Positions 1 to 13,700 of a stretch of DNA of 24,725 bases are shown in pieces. The DNA is taken from NCBI GenBank assembly GCA_016196415.1, contig JACPXS010000012.1, positions 1 through 24,725 on the forward strand, given 5' to 3'. The number at the start of each line of letters is the position of its first letter. The first letter of the stretch is position 1. Under the pieces are notes generated by a model. The model ran no database searches and was not told where the DNA came from. It saw only the letters and a program-made list of their open reading frames with translations. This DNA is from Candidatus Omnitrophota bacterium (GTDB taxonomy: Bacteria > Omnitrophota > Koll11 > Aquiviventales > Aquiviventaceae). The position numbers and the translations under genes were made by a program.

Positions 1-1720
1 GTCTTCGGGTCGCAGTTCGCCAGCGCCTATCAGCCCACCAACAAACTCCACCGCGCCCTGGCCACCACGCTCGCCCAGGGCCTGGGCAGCGGCACCTACG
101 AGGGCTTCGTCCTCAACGACGCCCTCACCGACCTGGAGAAGCGCACCGATCTCAAGCAGCTCAGTCCGACGGCGTTGGCTAAGTCGTTGGACAACCAGGC
201 TGCGCTGCGCGCCGAGTGGACGAGCTTCGCGCCGGCTCTTTTCGGCATGGGTGACTACGACCCGGCCAACCCGATCCACCGCGCGCTGCTGGCCCAGTTA
301 GAATCCGTTATCAAGCTGCCTGGGGTGCGGGAGACAGGAACCATTGTTGAGCTGACGGACGAGTTGGAGACAGTCACGAGTAGCCAGCGCGGGGTGGGAA
401 GCACGACACGCGCGCTCACGTCCAGTGCGGTGAGCCGGCAGGCCGTGCGCAAGCTCGAAAATACGCCCCTGGTCTTCACGACGGTGGACGAGCTACTCCA
501 GAGCCTGCGCAACCAGGCCGCGCTCGCGCAGGCGGTGGGGGAGTGGGGGGCCATCTTCGGGTTGGATGGCTACAACCCGCAGGACATCCGCCACCGGGCG
601 ATTGTCTCTACTCTGGAGTCACAACTGCCGCTCGGGAATCGCCAGCCGCCGCCGATCGTGCTGCCGAACGCGACGCTCACCGGGATCGAACGCCGACCGG
701 GCGAGCGTTTCGTGTTCCAGACCGTGGACCAACTCCTCGTCAGCTTGCGCAATCAAGCCACGCTGATCGCCCAGCGCTCGCGGTGGCTGCCCATCTTTGG
801 GTTGAGCGACTACGATCCGCGCAACCCCGTCCACCGGGCGATTGTCGCCACCCTGGAGTCGCTGATCAAGTTGCAGGGCATCCGCGAGCGGGGCACGATC
901 CTTGTACCTAATAACACCCTCACCGGGGTCGAGCAGCGCGACAACCAACCGCTTGACTTCGAGAACGTCACGCAACTACTGGAGAGTTTGGACAACCAAC
1001 GCCAGCTCATTGCGCACAAAGCCGACTGGCTACCCATCTTCGGCCTCAGTGATTACGATCCGCGCAATGTGGTCCATCGAGCGATCGTCGGCTCGCTCGA
1101 ATCGCTTATCAAGCTCGGGCCGCGCACGACGGGCACGATTGTGTTGCCGAATGACCCGAGTTTGAACAGCCTCGAGTTACACGGCGTGGATCCGAAAAGC
1201 GGGCGGCCACTCGTGATTAAGTTTGAGCGTGTGGGGGATGTGTTGATCAGCCTACCCAACCAGCAGCCACTGATCTTTGGCAACGTGAATGAGCTGCTCA
1301 CCAGTTTGAGAAACCAAACCAGGATCGTCCGGGAGACAGGCGATGCGTTGGTGGTGAAGTACGGCCTGGGGACGCGCTACGACGGGCGCAAGAAGGTCCA
1401 TCGGGCGGTGTTGGCGATGGAGGAGAGTGTCGTTGCGACTTCCTTCCGTGCTCACGGCACCATCGAGTTCTTCGATGAGACGGCGGGAAAGCTGATGCGC
1501 GAGGGCGCGACGCTGACCAAGGGCATCGACGACGTCATTCGGGACCTGCGCGCGTTCCAAGACCTGGTGAGTCGAGCGGATCTGTTCCGGCACGTGGCGC
1601 TGCTCTATGGTCTTGGAGCCGCGTATCAGGGGCGCGATCGACATGCACGCACGACCATTCAATCGATCATCGAGACCATCGGCCCGGGCCGCACGTTTAA
1701 GGACGTGCAGACGTTCAAGG
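1..1720 (+). repeat. Array of ~110-residue protein repeats (about seven units)
   Basis: Seven diverged units can be read in frame 1, the first cut by the window edge. The shared pattern is LL.SL.NQ..L, then W..IFGL.DYDP.N.VHRAIV..LES.IKL, then R..GTI.LPN..LT. The units near 800-890 and 1030-1120 are very alike (both contain IFGLSDYDPRN and HRAIV), while the last two (1380-1480 and 1610-1690) keep only YGLG..Y.GR...HR. The mixed strand and helix pattern suggests a stacked surface stalk. The family is not recognised. Confidence 0.75.
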
Positions 1721-4700
1721 CGCTCCTCGACAAAGCGGTGGAACTCTTGCCAGAGATTCAGCGCAAGCTCACGGCGGCGATCGGCCATCCGCTGGTGCTG
1801 GGCCAGCGCCATGGCGGATTCGCGTTCCAGGTGAGGGGCGGACAGTTGGTGCTGGCGTACTTTGATCGATTTGACCGAGCGCTGCCGGACGGGCTGCATC
1901 GCGTGGCGTTGCCGAAGGTGACCGTCTCGCTCGTTCGCCACGATCTGAAGCCTGACTATCGACGGGCGGAACTGGACATCACCGATATCGCCCACAACTT
2001 CGACACGGTGCACGCCATCTCCGTCCTCCGGGGAAGCGATGAGCGCCTTGGGGAGGTCTACCGAGACGTGTACCGATTCTATCGGGGGCTTGATGCGCCG
2101 ATTGGAAAAGAGCAGAACACCTACGACGCGCGGACCGGTCGGTTAGAGCAACAGCGGCGCAACGGGTTGGTGACGAGGTTCCGGTATGGGGAGGATGTGA
2201 AGGTGGAGCGCAACGGCTTGCACACCTTCTGGGACGAGTTTGATCCGCGCACCGCCGGACCGTCCTATATCCAGATTCCGATTTCAGGCGAGACCCGTGA
2301 GGAAGCCACCGGCCGTCTCGTGAGCACGTTCCAGATGGAGCGCGCGTTTGATCTGCAGGGACATCGTATCGGCCGGCGGGTCGAGTATTACCTCAACGGA
2401 GATGCCAGTCGCGTCTTCAAGAGCGTGGAGGAAGTCTTGGATCTACGCACCGGCTCCCAGGTGAGTCAGCGGCTGGTGGCCGGCAACGGCACCGTCGCGG
2501 AAGTGACCTACGAGCATGACGCGGAGCAGGGAGGCGATCTGTTCTTGGGGATCGCCTCCAAGGCCACCACGCGCGTGAACAACCGGCTGCACAAAGTGTC
2601 AAGCTTGCGACGGGACGTGGCCGGGACGTTCCAAGTCGATCTCGCGCATCAGACGCTGGAGGTCTCCACTGACTACTACCTGCCCAACGAGCAGACCCAT
2701 GCGTTCAAGAATGTTGTGCAGCTTCTGGATCTTGGCTCGGGTTCGATCCTGCGCGAAACCGAGGTAGTGAATGATGAGCAGGTCGTCACGACGTATGCCT
2801 ATACCCCGGAGCAGGGCGGCAACCTCTTCATCGGCTTGGCGGCTGAGGTGACCACGACGGTGGATGGGACACTGGCGAAGACCGCGAGCTTGCGCGACGT
2901 CGATCTGGAGACCCACACCATCGGCGTGACGACGACGTTCCATTGGGAGGGAAAACGGCAGCAGATTCTCAAATCGCTGGAGGAGGATTTCGACATCGTG
3001 TCCGGCGCGGCGATGACCCAACAGTTGACAGCGGGAGACGGCACGCAAGCCAGAGTGGCCTACACCTACAACGAGTCTGAAGGCGGCGACATCTTCCTCA
3101 AGATCGCTTCACAGGCGATCACGACAGACATGGCAGGGCAACGGTTGAAAACATCCCGTCTGGAGCGGATCGATGCGCGAACCCGAACGGCGCAGCTCAC
3201 GACGACCTTCCACTGGAAAGGGCGCATCGATCAGGTCTTGAAGACCGTGGAGGAGACCGCCGACCTGCTGACCGGGGCGGCTCTGACGCAATCCGTGACC
3301 GCGCTCGATGGGACGGTGGCGATCACCCAGTATGAGCACAAGAAGCAGGATGGCGGCAGCCGCTTCTTGGGTCTGGCCTCGCGGGCGGTCACGCGCGTCA
3401 ACGGCGAGTTGTTGAAGGTGTCTGTCTTGGAACGCGGCGGAGTCGACGTCACCCGACATCTGATCTCCATGACCACGACGTCCTATCTCCGTGATCGCAT
3501 GTTCAAGACCGTCGCTGAGCAGTTCGACGTGGTCTCCGGGTCGGTGCGTGGGCAGCGGCTCACAGCGGGCGATGGTTCAGTGGCTGAAGTCCGCTACGCC
3601 TATGAGCCAGAAGCCTTCACCAACATCTTCCTCGGTGTGGCTTCAAGGACGACGACGTTGGTCGATCACGTGTTGTGGAGCGACTCCGTGTTGGATCCGG
3701 ATCGCGTCAACCTCACGACCCGCACGCTCGTCATGAACGCAATGTACTATTGGCCGGCAAACGCCGACGCACCCTTCAAGCACGACGAACAGGTCTTGAA
3801 CATCGTGTCCGGATCAATTCAAACCCAGACCGTGACGATGCTCGATGGGACGATCGTCCGCACCCTCTACGACTATGACCGCTCGCGCGGCGGCAACCGG
3901 TTCCTGAATCTGGCCGCCCACACGGAAACGACGGTCAATGGCGTTCTCTTCAAGACCCAGAGCCAGCGCAGCGTCGATCTGGAGGTCCACACGATCGGCG
4001 TGACGACCACCTTCTATTGGGAAGGGCGTCGCGAGCAGATCCTCAAGACGATCGAGGAGGAGTTCGGCATCGTCTCGGGCGCGACCGTTGCCCAGAAGCT
4101 CACCGCCGGCGATGGGACGGTGGCGACGGTGAGGCACGAGTATGATCGCACGGTGGGTCTGCACCAGTTTGCCGGGGTCGCCTCGATGCTGACCACGCGG
4201 GTGGATGGCGTGATCACCGAGGTTGCGTCCGTCGATCGCGATGAACGCGGCATCCCACAGGTGGATCCGTATGGGGGCACCATCCACATGACCGTCGCGT
4301 CGTTCCTGAACGGCGATGAACCGTTCAAACGGACCGGCAAAGTGCTGGATTTCGCCTCAGGCGCGATGCGCACCCAGACGCTCACCGGCCGCGATGGAAG
4401 TCGCGCGCCCATCCGCTACGACTACGCAAACACGCTCACGCGGTTCCTCGGCGTGGCAGACCGCACCACCCTGACCGCGGGCGATCAGGTGATCCGCCGC
4501 TCCGAGAGAACGGGCATCGATCTGAGCCACCGCACGATCACCATGGCCACGACCTCTTTACTGACGGGCGAGTTGGGTCCGATCTTCACAACGGCGCAGG
4601 AGACGTTCGATCTGGTCTCCGGCTCCGTCTTGCGGCAGCGGCTGACGATGCCCGCCGATCCTGAGGAAGAGCCGGCCCAACTGCTCGTCGACTACGACTA

Positions 4701-7700
4701 CTCACGTGCGCTGCACGGCAACATCTTTCTGACGGTGGCGGCTCGGATTCATCGCTACGAGTACGATGGCGCGGCCGCTGATGAGCGAGGCCCCTTGCTG
4801 TCCGTGGCCAGTCTTGAGACGGCGGCCTCGGGACGCGTGCGCAGCGAGCTCCTGCCTCGCGCGGCTTCCTCCGATCGCCTGTACGGAGCGGTCTACAGCA
4901 TCGAGCAAGTGATCACGAAGGTGCAGTCGCAGCAGGTGCGTGACGGGCTCGGGCAGCTCATCGCCGAATACACGGGATCGGCCAGCTCACCCGGCGGCCG
5001 GTTTGTTCCTGAGGCGGTGCAGATCATGGAGTCTCGCGGGGTGTTGCAGTGGCTCGGACTGACGACGGCCGGCCGCCTCTACGCCTTCGACGGGACGCGG
5101 CGGCTCTCTGAGTATCAGGCGAGCCAAGCCTTGATCGTCACCGAGGCCATGGACACCAACCACGACGGGATCGTGGATGGGCGCGATTTCATCGAAGGTC
5201 AGCTTCCGGTGCAGTTTACCAATCAGCTCACCACGTTGAAATGGATCCAGCGTTTTGACGCGCTGGGCCGAGGACGGGCGAAGATCGACTTCGGCGAGGA
5301 TGGCGCTGAGCAGATCATTCAGATCCCCCACTATCGAGGGCTGCTGGGCCTGGTCGGGTTGGCGGTGAAGAGCCACACCTACGCCTATGTCCCCGGTCGG
5401 TTGCTACGGCACTACGATCCGGCTGCTCGTCACTCGCAGGGCGGACCCCTGATCACCGGCACCCTCATCGATCAGGACCACCATCCCCTCACGACCTCCG
5501 ACCGCACGACGCAACTGGGCTTTGTGCGCGCGGATGGGTCGGTGTGGTGGCGCTACGAGGACCACGTGACCAAGGTGGTTTCGCAGCAGCTCATCAGCAA
5601 CCAGGGACTCTTGGTGGCCAATATCCGCGGGAAGGTGGTGGGTGGAGTCTTCCATCGTCGGCTCGTGGAGCTCAGCCAGCATGAAGGGATCTTGAAACTG
5701 CTCGGTATCGGCGTCACCAGCGACACCTACGTCTACAACCCGGCCCTGGGCTTGACCACCGAGCTGTACCGCGGGCAGGAGCGCCCACTCATTTCCGGGT
5801 GGTTGGTCAACGCCTCCGGCGATCCGGCGCGCGACCTCTCGGCCATCAACCGGGCCGATGGCTCGGTGACCTACCACCAGCGCAATCACGTGACGCATCT
5901 GGATTCGGAAGACGTGTGGGACAAGTGGGGGAAGGTCACCATTCATTATTTCATCTCCAGGGAAGATGGCCGGTCGGTCCGAGAAAAAGCGCTCTACCTG
6001 GCCTATGACGGTCTCTATGCGGTCCATCGGATCGCCACGATGGGTCAGGTGTACGCGCTGGATCAGTTCGGCCATCGGCGCGACCACAAGCCCTTCAAGG
6101 TCTCCTGGCTGGTCGGGATCGATCCGGTGACGGGAGACGTGACCAACCAGCTCATCAACTTCACGCTGCGGGAGACGTGGCAGGAAGTCATTCGCAACGA
6201 CGGACTCTTGGTCAGAGACCGGACCAGCTACAAGGACGCCACCGACGCCATCAATGCGATGGGAACCCTGCTGCCCGCCGCCGGCGTGTCGGTTGAAGAG
6301 CTGTGGGACATGATGCGGACAGGATCGTTCGCCGCCGCGCGCCAGGAGCTGACGCGGACCTATGTGGCGGCGGTTGACACCTATCTCTCCTACGATGACA
6401 GCACGTGGTACGGCCAACGCAACCTCGCCAGCGGTGGCGATACGTTCTACAACGACTTCACCACCAGCGATGGGGTGCGCCATCCTTCCTACCACGCCGA
6501 TCACGCCGACGTGGTGTCGATCGATCCGGACAGCGGCGATCTGACCTACCAGAAGCGCAGCCGCATGACCGGGCTGGTGACCCAGATGGTCAAGAACCCC
6601 TATGGATTCGAGGTCGGGGTGATCACCGGGTATCGAGACTTCGCGCGTGGGCCGGATGGATTCGTGCCGGTGCACGTCATGCGCGCGACCTTCAGACCGG
6701 GGAGCGGCAGCGTCGATGAGATCGCCGATGACAGCGTGACGTATCGGGTGGACGAGCGCGGCAGGCGGCTATTCAGGGTGAGCGAGTCCGACAAGCTCGG
6801 CGTCGATGAGGGGGGCATGATCCGCGCCCGGGAGCGGCTGTGGACCCAGGGGCCGTTTGGCGAGAAAGTCCAGACGGTCCAAATCAACGGCTATAAGCAG
6901 CGCGGCAGCCGCCAGGAAATCCGCAATGAGATCACCGGCGAAGCCACGAGCGTCGCTTTCGATCAGTGGGGGTTGGACCGGACCGGCGAGACCTACGACT
7001 TGTCGGATCATCCCTCCCTCATTGACCCCAGCGGAGTGTTGGGCACGTTGGGGGCGGACGGCCCATTGCGACGGGAGTCGAGGGTGCTCTCGCGCGGCAT
7101 CCGGCTCAACCCGTATCTGCCCGACCGCAAGGAAGAGTTCTGGACGGTCAAGCAGTGGGCGTACTACGACCGGTGGGGCGATGTCCTGGTGCACAGCGAG
7201 CAGTGGAATGACCGGTATGGCAAGCCGGTCCTCGACGTGCTGAAGACCTCCAACGGCAAGGAAGGACGGGTGTACTACTTCCATCGCGACGGGGCTATGC
7301 CCTGGCGGGAGATGGTCGCGCCCAGTGACTGGAAAGACATGCATCTGCCGACAAGGGCGCCGGTCAACGTGGGCGACCGGGACTTCCTCTCTTTCTACGC
7401 CCAATACCTTCCCAAGGGACGGGATGGCGCTGAGGATGGCGTCTTGGAAGTCGAGATCACCCCAGCCAATGGGAAGCCCCCGATAGTCTTCGATCGCTTC
7501 CACCCACCTTATGTCGGAACTCCCCTCTATTATCAAGAGCCAAACCGGACCGATCCAGTCTCGTTGGCCACAGGGGTCATGCTCTCTGACTGGCTCAAGG
7601 ACGAGACGGTGAAGCTGATTCCCGTGAAAGAAATCCAGCGGCAGCTTGGCACCACCGAGATCGCGCGCATGCGCCTGCGCTACAAGCCGCATCCGGGCCG

Positions 7701-10700
7701 CGCCATCACCGGCACGCTGAAGGTCAGCGACGTCTTCCGGCTTGGCGCGCCAGGCTCGGTGCAACCGCAGTGGCAGGTGCGCCATGCCCAGGACGGCAAG
7801 ACCTCGATCATGGATCTGTATCAGGTGCGCGTGCTCTCCGAAGGCCTGATCGAAGTCACCCGCAAGATCACGCCGCAGCCGGGAGAAAAGCGCAAGCCCA
7901 TCCAACTGGTTCGGGTGATCACGGTCTACCGGCCCGATGGCCGCAAGCTCCAGGAGACGATGGTGTACGAGTACGATGCCTCCGGGCGCGGGGACGTGAC
8001 CAAGATGGAGGAGCGGGCGGTGCGCTTCATCTACGATCAGGCCGGCGACTATCCGGTCGTCAGCGTGGATGGCAAGACCGGCACGTATCCGACGATCATC
8101 CTCACCAAGGAAAACGCGAGAGAGGTGAAGATCGTCACGAAGAATCCGAAGGACGGCATCCTGACGACGCAAAGCTTCGACCCCGGTGATTTGAACACCG
8201 GCATTCCGGATGAGATCCGGTTGGGGTTCATCAGGGTGACCGGGCTCAAAGACGGCCGCTCCGACTCAGGCCACCGCATCGATAACGTGATCGTGAACAT
8301 CCTCTACCGGCTCTTCTTCCCGGATCGGGAGGCGCTGCCGCCCGGGCGGCCGGTGGAGCTGTCCAGCGACGAGCAAGACCTGGTGGAGCAGATCCTCAAC
8401 GACCGATTCCGCGCCGAGGATCCGCTTCAGCACACCCGGACGATCGAGCGCGCCATCCACGATTGGCTAGCTCGTACCAGTCCGGCCGAGGTCGCGCGCC
8501 TGGCCGGCGCGACCGTCACCGACCGAACGCCACTGAAACAGCGGATCGCGGTCCAGAACGAAGTTCAGGAGACGGCGCAGCGCACGGTCGATGAGCTGCG
8601 CGCCAAGGGCTTCCGTTCCCCCGGAACCGGGATCTACGTGGAATCCCCAGGGACGAGCGTCGCCGATCCGATGACCAATGCGCAGATCGTGTTGTTGCTG
8701 CTGGCAACGGGACGTCCGCAGGATCGGGCCGAGGCCAAGGCGTTGATGCGCACGCTGGTGGATTGGCTCTATTTCGATGCCGCCCACACGACGCTTCGCA
8801 ACAGCGGACAGTTCTTTGAGGCCTACGACGCCGCCACGGGAGTGCTCGTCACGCCCTTTGGCCGGGACATGCCCCGCGCCCACCTCCGGCGCAATGCCAC
8901 GGCGGTGCTGGCGATGCTCAATTACTACTTCGCGACCGGCGAGGAGGAATTTTTGTCGGAGACCCTCCGTCTGGCCGAGCGCGTGATGAACGCGTTTGCC
9001 GATTCGGATCGATCCGGCGGCTACGTGTCCAACCGCGAGACGGCCTGGAGCATGCCGAAGCATCAACGCACCGCCATGTTTGCCGATGAGAACCGCCTGA
9101 TGGAACGGATGCTGACGTTCATCGCCTCGATCAACATCGAACATACCCACTTGCCACAGGACGCCCCGCCCGCGGCTCCGGGACGCCCGGCGCCTGCGCT
9201 TTCCAAGGAGGACTTCACGAAGCGGCTGCGTCCCGCCGTGGAATCGGCGCGGGCCGGCCTGCGCCACTTCATCGAGACCTATCTCGTCGATCCGCAACGG
9301 CACGTGGTGCACCATGCGGTGCACAAGCGAGCCGACGGCAACGGCGTCGGCTACATCCGCGACACCAGCGTCTCGGCCCGCTCCTCCTTGTGGTTCCTGA
9401 TGAATCCGACATGGCTGGAGTCGATGGGCCTCGATCCGCATCAGACGTTCATCGAAACCGAGAGGCGGATCATGAAGGCGATGAGCACGCGCGTGACCGG
9501 CACGGTGCATGGTCCTGCATCCGCGTCGGTGGTCGGCGATGACGCGATCTGGATGGACCTGTTGCCCCAGGTGGTGGACGTCGCCAAGCGACTGGCGGCG
9601 CACTATCTCGACAAGGCTCAGGCCGAAGGCATCGCCGGCACCGCGGCGGCAGCCGAGGCGCGACGTCTGGCCGAGGACTCCAAGAACCGCGCCGCCTTCT
9701 ATCAGCGTCAACTGGACACGATCTGGCTCGCATTCCGAATTCAGCAGGGGGCTGATCTGCCTGCAGGCTACGGCGTCATCCCGCTAGCCATCATGGAGGG
9801 GCAGCACGGAAAGAGCATCACCAAAGGGATCAGGGATGAGTTTGGCGAGCGGACGCCGTCAAGGGCCGACTACCAAGGCTCCACCTCAACCGCCGTGGAG
9901 CGCGCGATGGAGCGCTTGGGCCGGATTCAACGGGGCGTGTTCGACCGGTATCCGAATCCTGAGAGATCCATCGCCGCTTCGGCAACTCCCAAGCCATCGA
10001 CGGCGCAGCAGTCGCTGCCGACCCCGTCCTGGAGTTCGATGTCGTTCATGATGGGGTTTGCCGTGACGGTGCTGGCGTTCGTGATCGCCTGGGGCAGGCT
10101 TCGTGGACGGATCAACGGCGGAGCCTATCCAATCAGCCGCTTGGGAGCCGGTGTCACCGCGGCGCTGTCGCTTGCCGCGACGGCGCTCTCCATCCTGTGG
10201 AGCCTGCCCGCGCTGCTGCTTGCCAGCCTGGCCGGTTACGCCTTCGCCCAGGCGTGGCTGGCCGCGATGCTGAATCTGGCCATGCGGCGCGCGCGACGCT
10301 CAACGGGCCTGAATCGCGCCGGGCCAGTTGCAACGACCCTATTCGAGCGTCCACCGTCCACAGACCACCGTCCACCGTCTCTTATCCCTACGATCAAGTA
10401 TCTGGTCGCACGGCCTTATACTTCCAATGAGCCGTTGGAATATCGTACCAAAGCCGAGGTCGAGGCGGCGAATCGCCATCGTGCGCCTAACGATCAGCTC
10501 ACGCTCGTCTACGATTTCCTGCCTGATCCACTTTCACGCTCCCTCGTCGAGGGACATGAGCAGACCCACGTCATCACTCGCCGGTGGATGCCTGGCGCGC
10601 CGCGATGGATCCATGAAGGCATCGCGCATCCTATGCCGTTCATTGGGTGGCTCGGTCGGTGGTCAGTTCGTCCACGGTCCACGGTCCACGGTCAGAGCCA

Positions 10701-13700
10701 TGAACCGACAGGGGCTTCAGAGACCGCGCTGGCGGTGGTGACGGCTCCATCGTGGATGGTGACCGCCAGCGCCGCGCTCCCGTTTGAATCGATCCTGCAC
10801 ACGCTGGCCGGTCTGTCCCTTCAACAGCACTGGTGGGTGTTGGTGGCCTCCGGCGTGGCGGGCTTGATCCTGCGGGCGACCGGGTCGACGCCGCGATTCC
10901 GGGGCTTGAGGCATCTGCCGGTCAATCTCGCCTTCTCGACGCTGGTGGTGGGGGGCGGGTATCTGGGGCTGCTGGGCACTGGGCGCCTGGTCGCCTGGTT
11001 CAGCTCTCACGGGTATAACGGCGTCTTGTGGACGTGGCTGACGTACGCCGCGTATCCGCTGGTGATCTGGGCCTGGAACCTGTTCATGACGGGCGTCTCG
11101 CGCGCGTGGCGTTGGCGCTACACCAGCCACCTCGATCGCATCCTGCGATTCGCCGATCCGAATCGGCGACCACTCTACACCACCGGCACGGTGGTGCAAG
11201 GCCGCATCCGCGATAGCCTGAATCTGGTCGCTCCTGACTCCTTGGCGCTGGCCGGACTGCAACGATTTAACCGCAACGTCATGGGCACGGTGCGCGGCTG
11301 GAGAAATGGCGGGGGTCCAGCGACGCCGGAAGCCGAAAGGCCGAACCTCTACTTTATGCGAGGCGATGCGGAGACGCTCTTCCACACCCATCTGCTGGGC
11401 ATCTATCTCTTGGTGGCCGAGTGGCGAAGGCATCGGCTCGGGCTATCCACCAACATGACCGCCTTTTCACCGCATCTGACCGCGGCAGCCGATCATCTCG
11501 TGAACTCCGATGACGCGTATCTGCAGCAGATGGACAACTTCGCCAAGGCGGTGGGCCGCTACCTCGCGGAAGAGTTGACGCGAGGCCACCTCCCATCGTC
11601 GCAACGAAAATATTTTTTGCCGGGCGAAGTTGATGACGAGGTATGGGCCCAGACCGAGGCGTTCCTGAAAGGCTATCGCGACCGGCTGGCTCGTGCCCTG
11701 GTCCAGGATCTGGCCGACGCCGACGCGGCCTCGAGCGTCATTGCGCGAAACGCCGTGCTGGACGCCGGGGCCATGTCCCAGGTGGTGGCGGAGCTGGGAT
11801 TGGATACGAATCGGTATGCTCCACCAGTCGGGGTGGACTACGGCTCAACGGCTGACGCAGCCGGTCACGTGCGCCAGCTCCTGGACAGTTCGATGGGCCG
11901 CCAACGGTTGGACCGGGTGCACTTCTTCTGGCACAAATGGGCCCGCCAGTTGCCGCTGTTTCTCCTGGCGATCGTGGGCATCATGCTCTTTAACCCGGTC
12001 AATCCAGGGTGGGAAACGCATCCGATGGCGGACTTCCTTGCTCTCGTGGTGCCGTCAGCGGCGCCGGTGTGGCCGCTCCTGACCTTCGCCGCGCTGCTGA
12101 TGGTCTACACCGTGGTGAGCGAATTCAACCGGCTCTCGCGCTTTGCGCCGTTTCTGCCAAGCCTGGGTCGTTGGGAAACACCCGGCAGTCTTCCGCTCTA
12201 CATCGGCAACTGGGTCGGGCGAGGCCGGGCCATCTTTCCGCTCATCGGCATACGGTTCCTGGCCGGCCTGCGCCTGAGCGGGCTCTCGCTCCATGGGCAG
12301 ATCATTTGGATCACGCTGTTTCTCGTCTTGGCGGCTGAGGCGTTGTCGCTGCTGTTGTCCAGCCGCTCGCTGTTGGCGGTCTTGGCCTACTTCCATCTGC
12401 GTCCCGCCGGGGAGAGCGGACGGTGGCGGCTCCATCTTGGCTTCTGGGCGCACCATGCCGGATTTTTGGCCGCGATTTGGTTCTTGGGCGGCCACATCTT
12501 CGAGTGGTTCACCGCCGTGCAGCGGCCGGTCTGGCAACAACTGGCCGGCTTGGGGGTGTTCGTGCTGATGGGCCTGATGCTGATGGAGTACGGCGTGCGG
12601 CAGTTCGTCAAAACCGTCTTTACGCTGCCGCCGTTCGCCAGCCGGGGTCCTGGCCAGCGCACGGTGTGGTGGCGGGCGTTCCAAGTCGGGGTGGCAGGGA
12701 TCGCCGGATGGAAGATCCTGGATATGCTCGTGCCGGGCTGGTGGGGCGTGCTTGGGACTCTGCTGAGCTCGTTGTCAGCGATGGTCGGGCTGTTCGTGAT
12801 GACGCCGCCGCCGGAGGCCCGGTCGCTGACCGCTTCCGCGCAGACGATTTCGCGGGCCGATCCGCACAAGACCGCTCTGGTGTTCGCCGGAGGCCAGCCG
12901 TTTCGCTCGACGGTGTTCCAGGGAGGCACTGTCCGGGACGGTGTGTGGGAGGGCCATACTCCTGAGACCGCGGCCAGGCAGGTGATGGATCACATCCGGT
13001 TTGTGATGCGCATGGATCCGCATGGGGCCGCGCCGTTTCAATCGCTGATTGCCGAAGGGGAGGCGCTGTTGGGTAACGATCCGGAAGCCTGGTTGAGGGA
13101 CCTGTTTGAAGCTGAAGATCAGAAGCACCGAACGCTCTTCTCTACCAGCCAGTTGACGGATACGACGCTGCTCAGCGACCCCACTTTCGACCCCTACCGG
13201 CAGGCTCAGTTGAGTCAGTTGTACTTTGGGGATGCCCTGGTTGGCGGTTCGCAGGTTGACATGGATGCCGCGTTGCAGAGTCGCATCGAATATGCCTACC
13301 AACTTCGTCGGCTGGCGACGATCTTGAATCCTCCAGGGGGGGCAAGCTCGCTGGATACGGCGATGAATCTCGTCGAGATGGCTGAGTGGGCTGCAGAAGA
13401 AGGTCTCGCGGATAGACTGGTTTTCTATCTTGTCAGCAACGAATATCAAAGCTATGAGTTCGGCGGAGCGCCGGGAAGTGGAACTCCAGCGAACCTCTTG
13501 ACTAGCCCGAATACTCCGGCGAGCTGGGACAGCCCACTCGGCGGCGCGGATTTGTACCACCGCATCGACTTAGGATTGCTCATCGAGCACAAGGCGCACG
13601 GGGCGCATGCCTACACGGTGTATGACACGACCGGCTTCGGCTCCAAAGCCGGGGCGATGAACGGCATCTTTGCGGTGCCGGATGAGCTGCCGTACGTCGA

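Noticed and set aside
1252..2013. Minus-strand 253-codon open frame
   Set aside because: Antisense shadow of the repeat and linker region of the giant gene; no recognisable domain or start signals.
2371..4815. RHS/YD-repeat toxin
   Set aside because: The YD consensus (GxxxRYxYDxxGRL type) is not present, and there is no RHS core or C-terminal toxin domain downstream.
5152..5187. Cellulosomal dockerin
   Set aside because: Only one calcium loop is present and the paired second loop is missing, so a structural calcium site is more likely.
5404..9711. Long minus-strand open frames (about 420-470 codons at 5404-6675, 6769-8172 and 8467-9711)
   Set aside because: They mirror the strong codon pattern of the + frame in GC-rich DNA, have His/Asp/Gly-rich shadow composition, and show no promoter or ribosome site.
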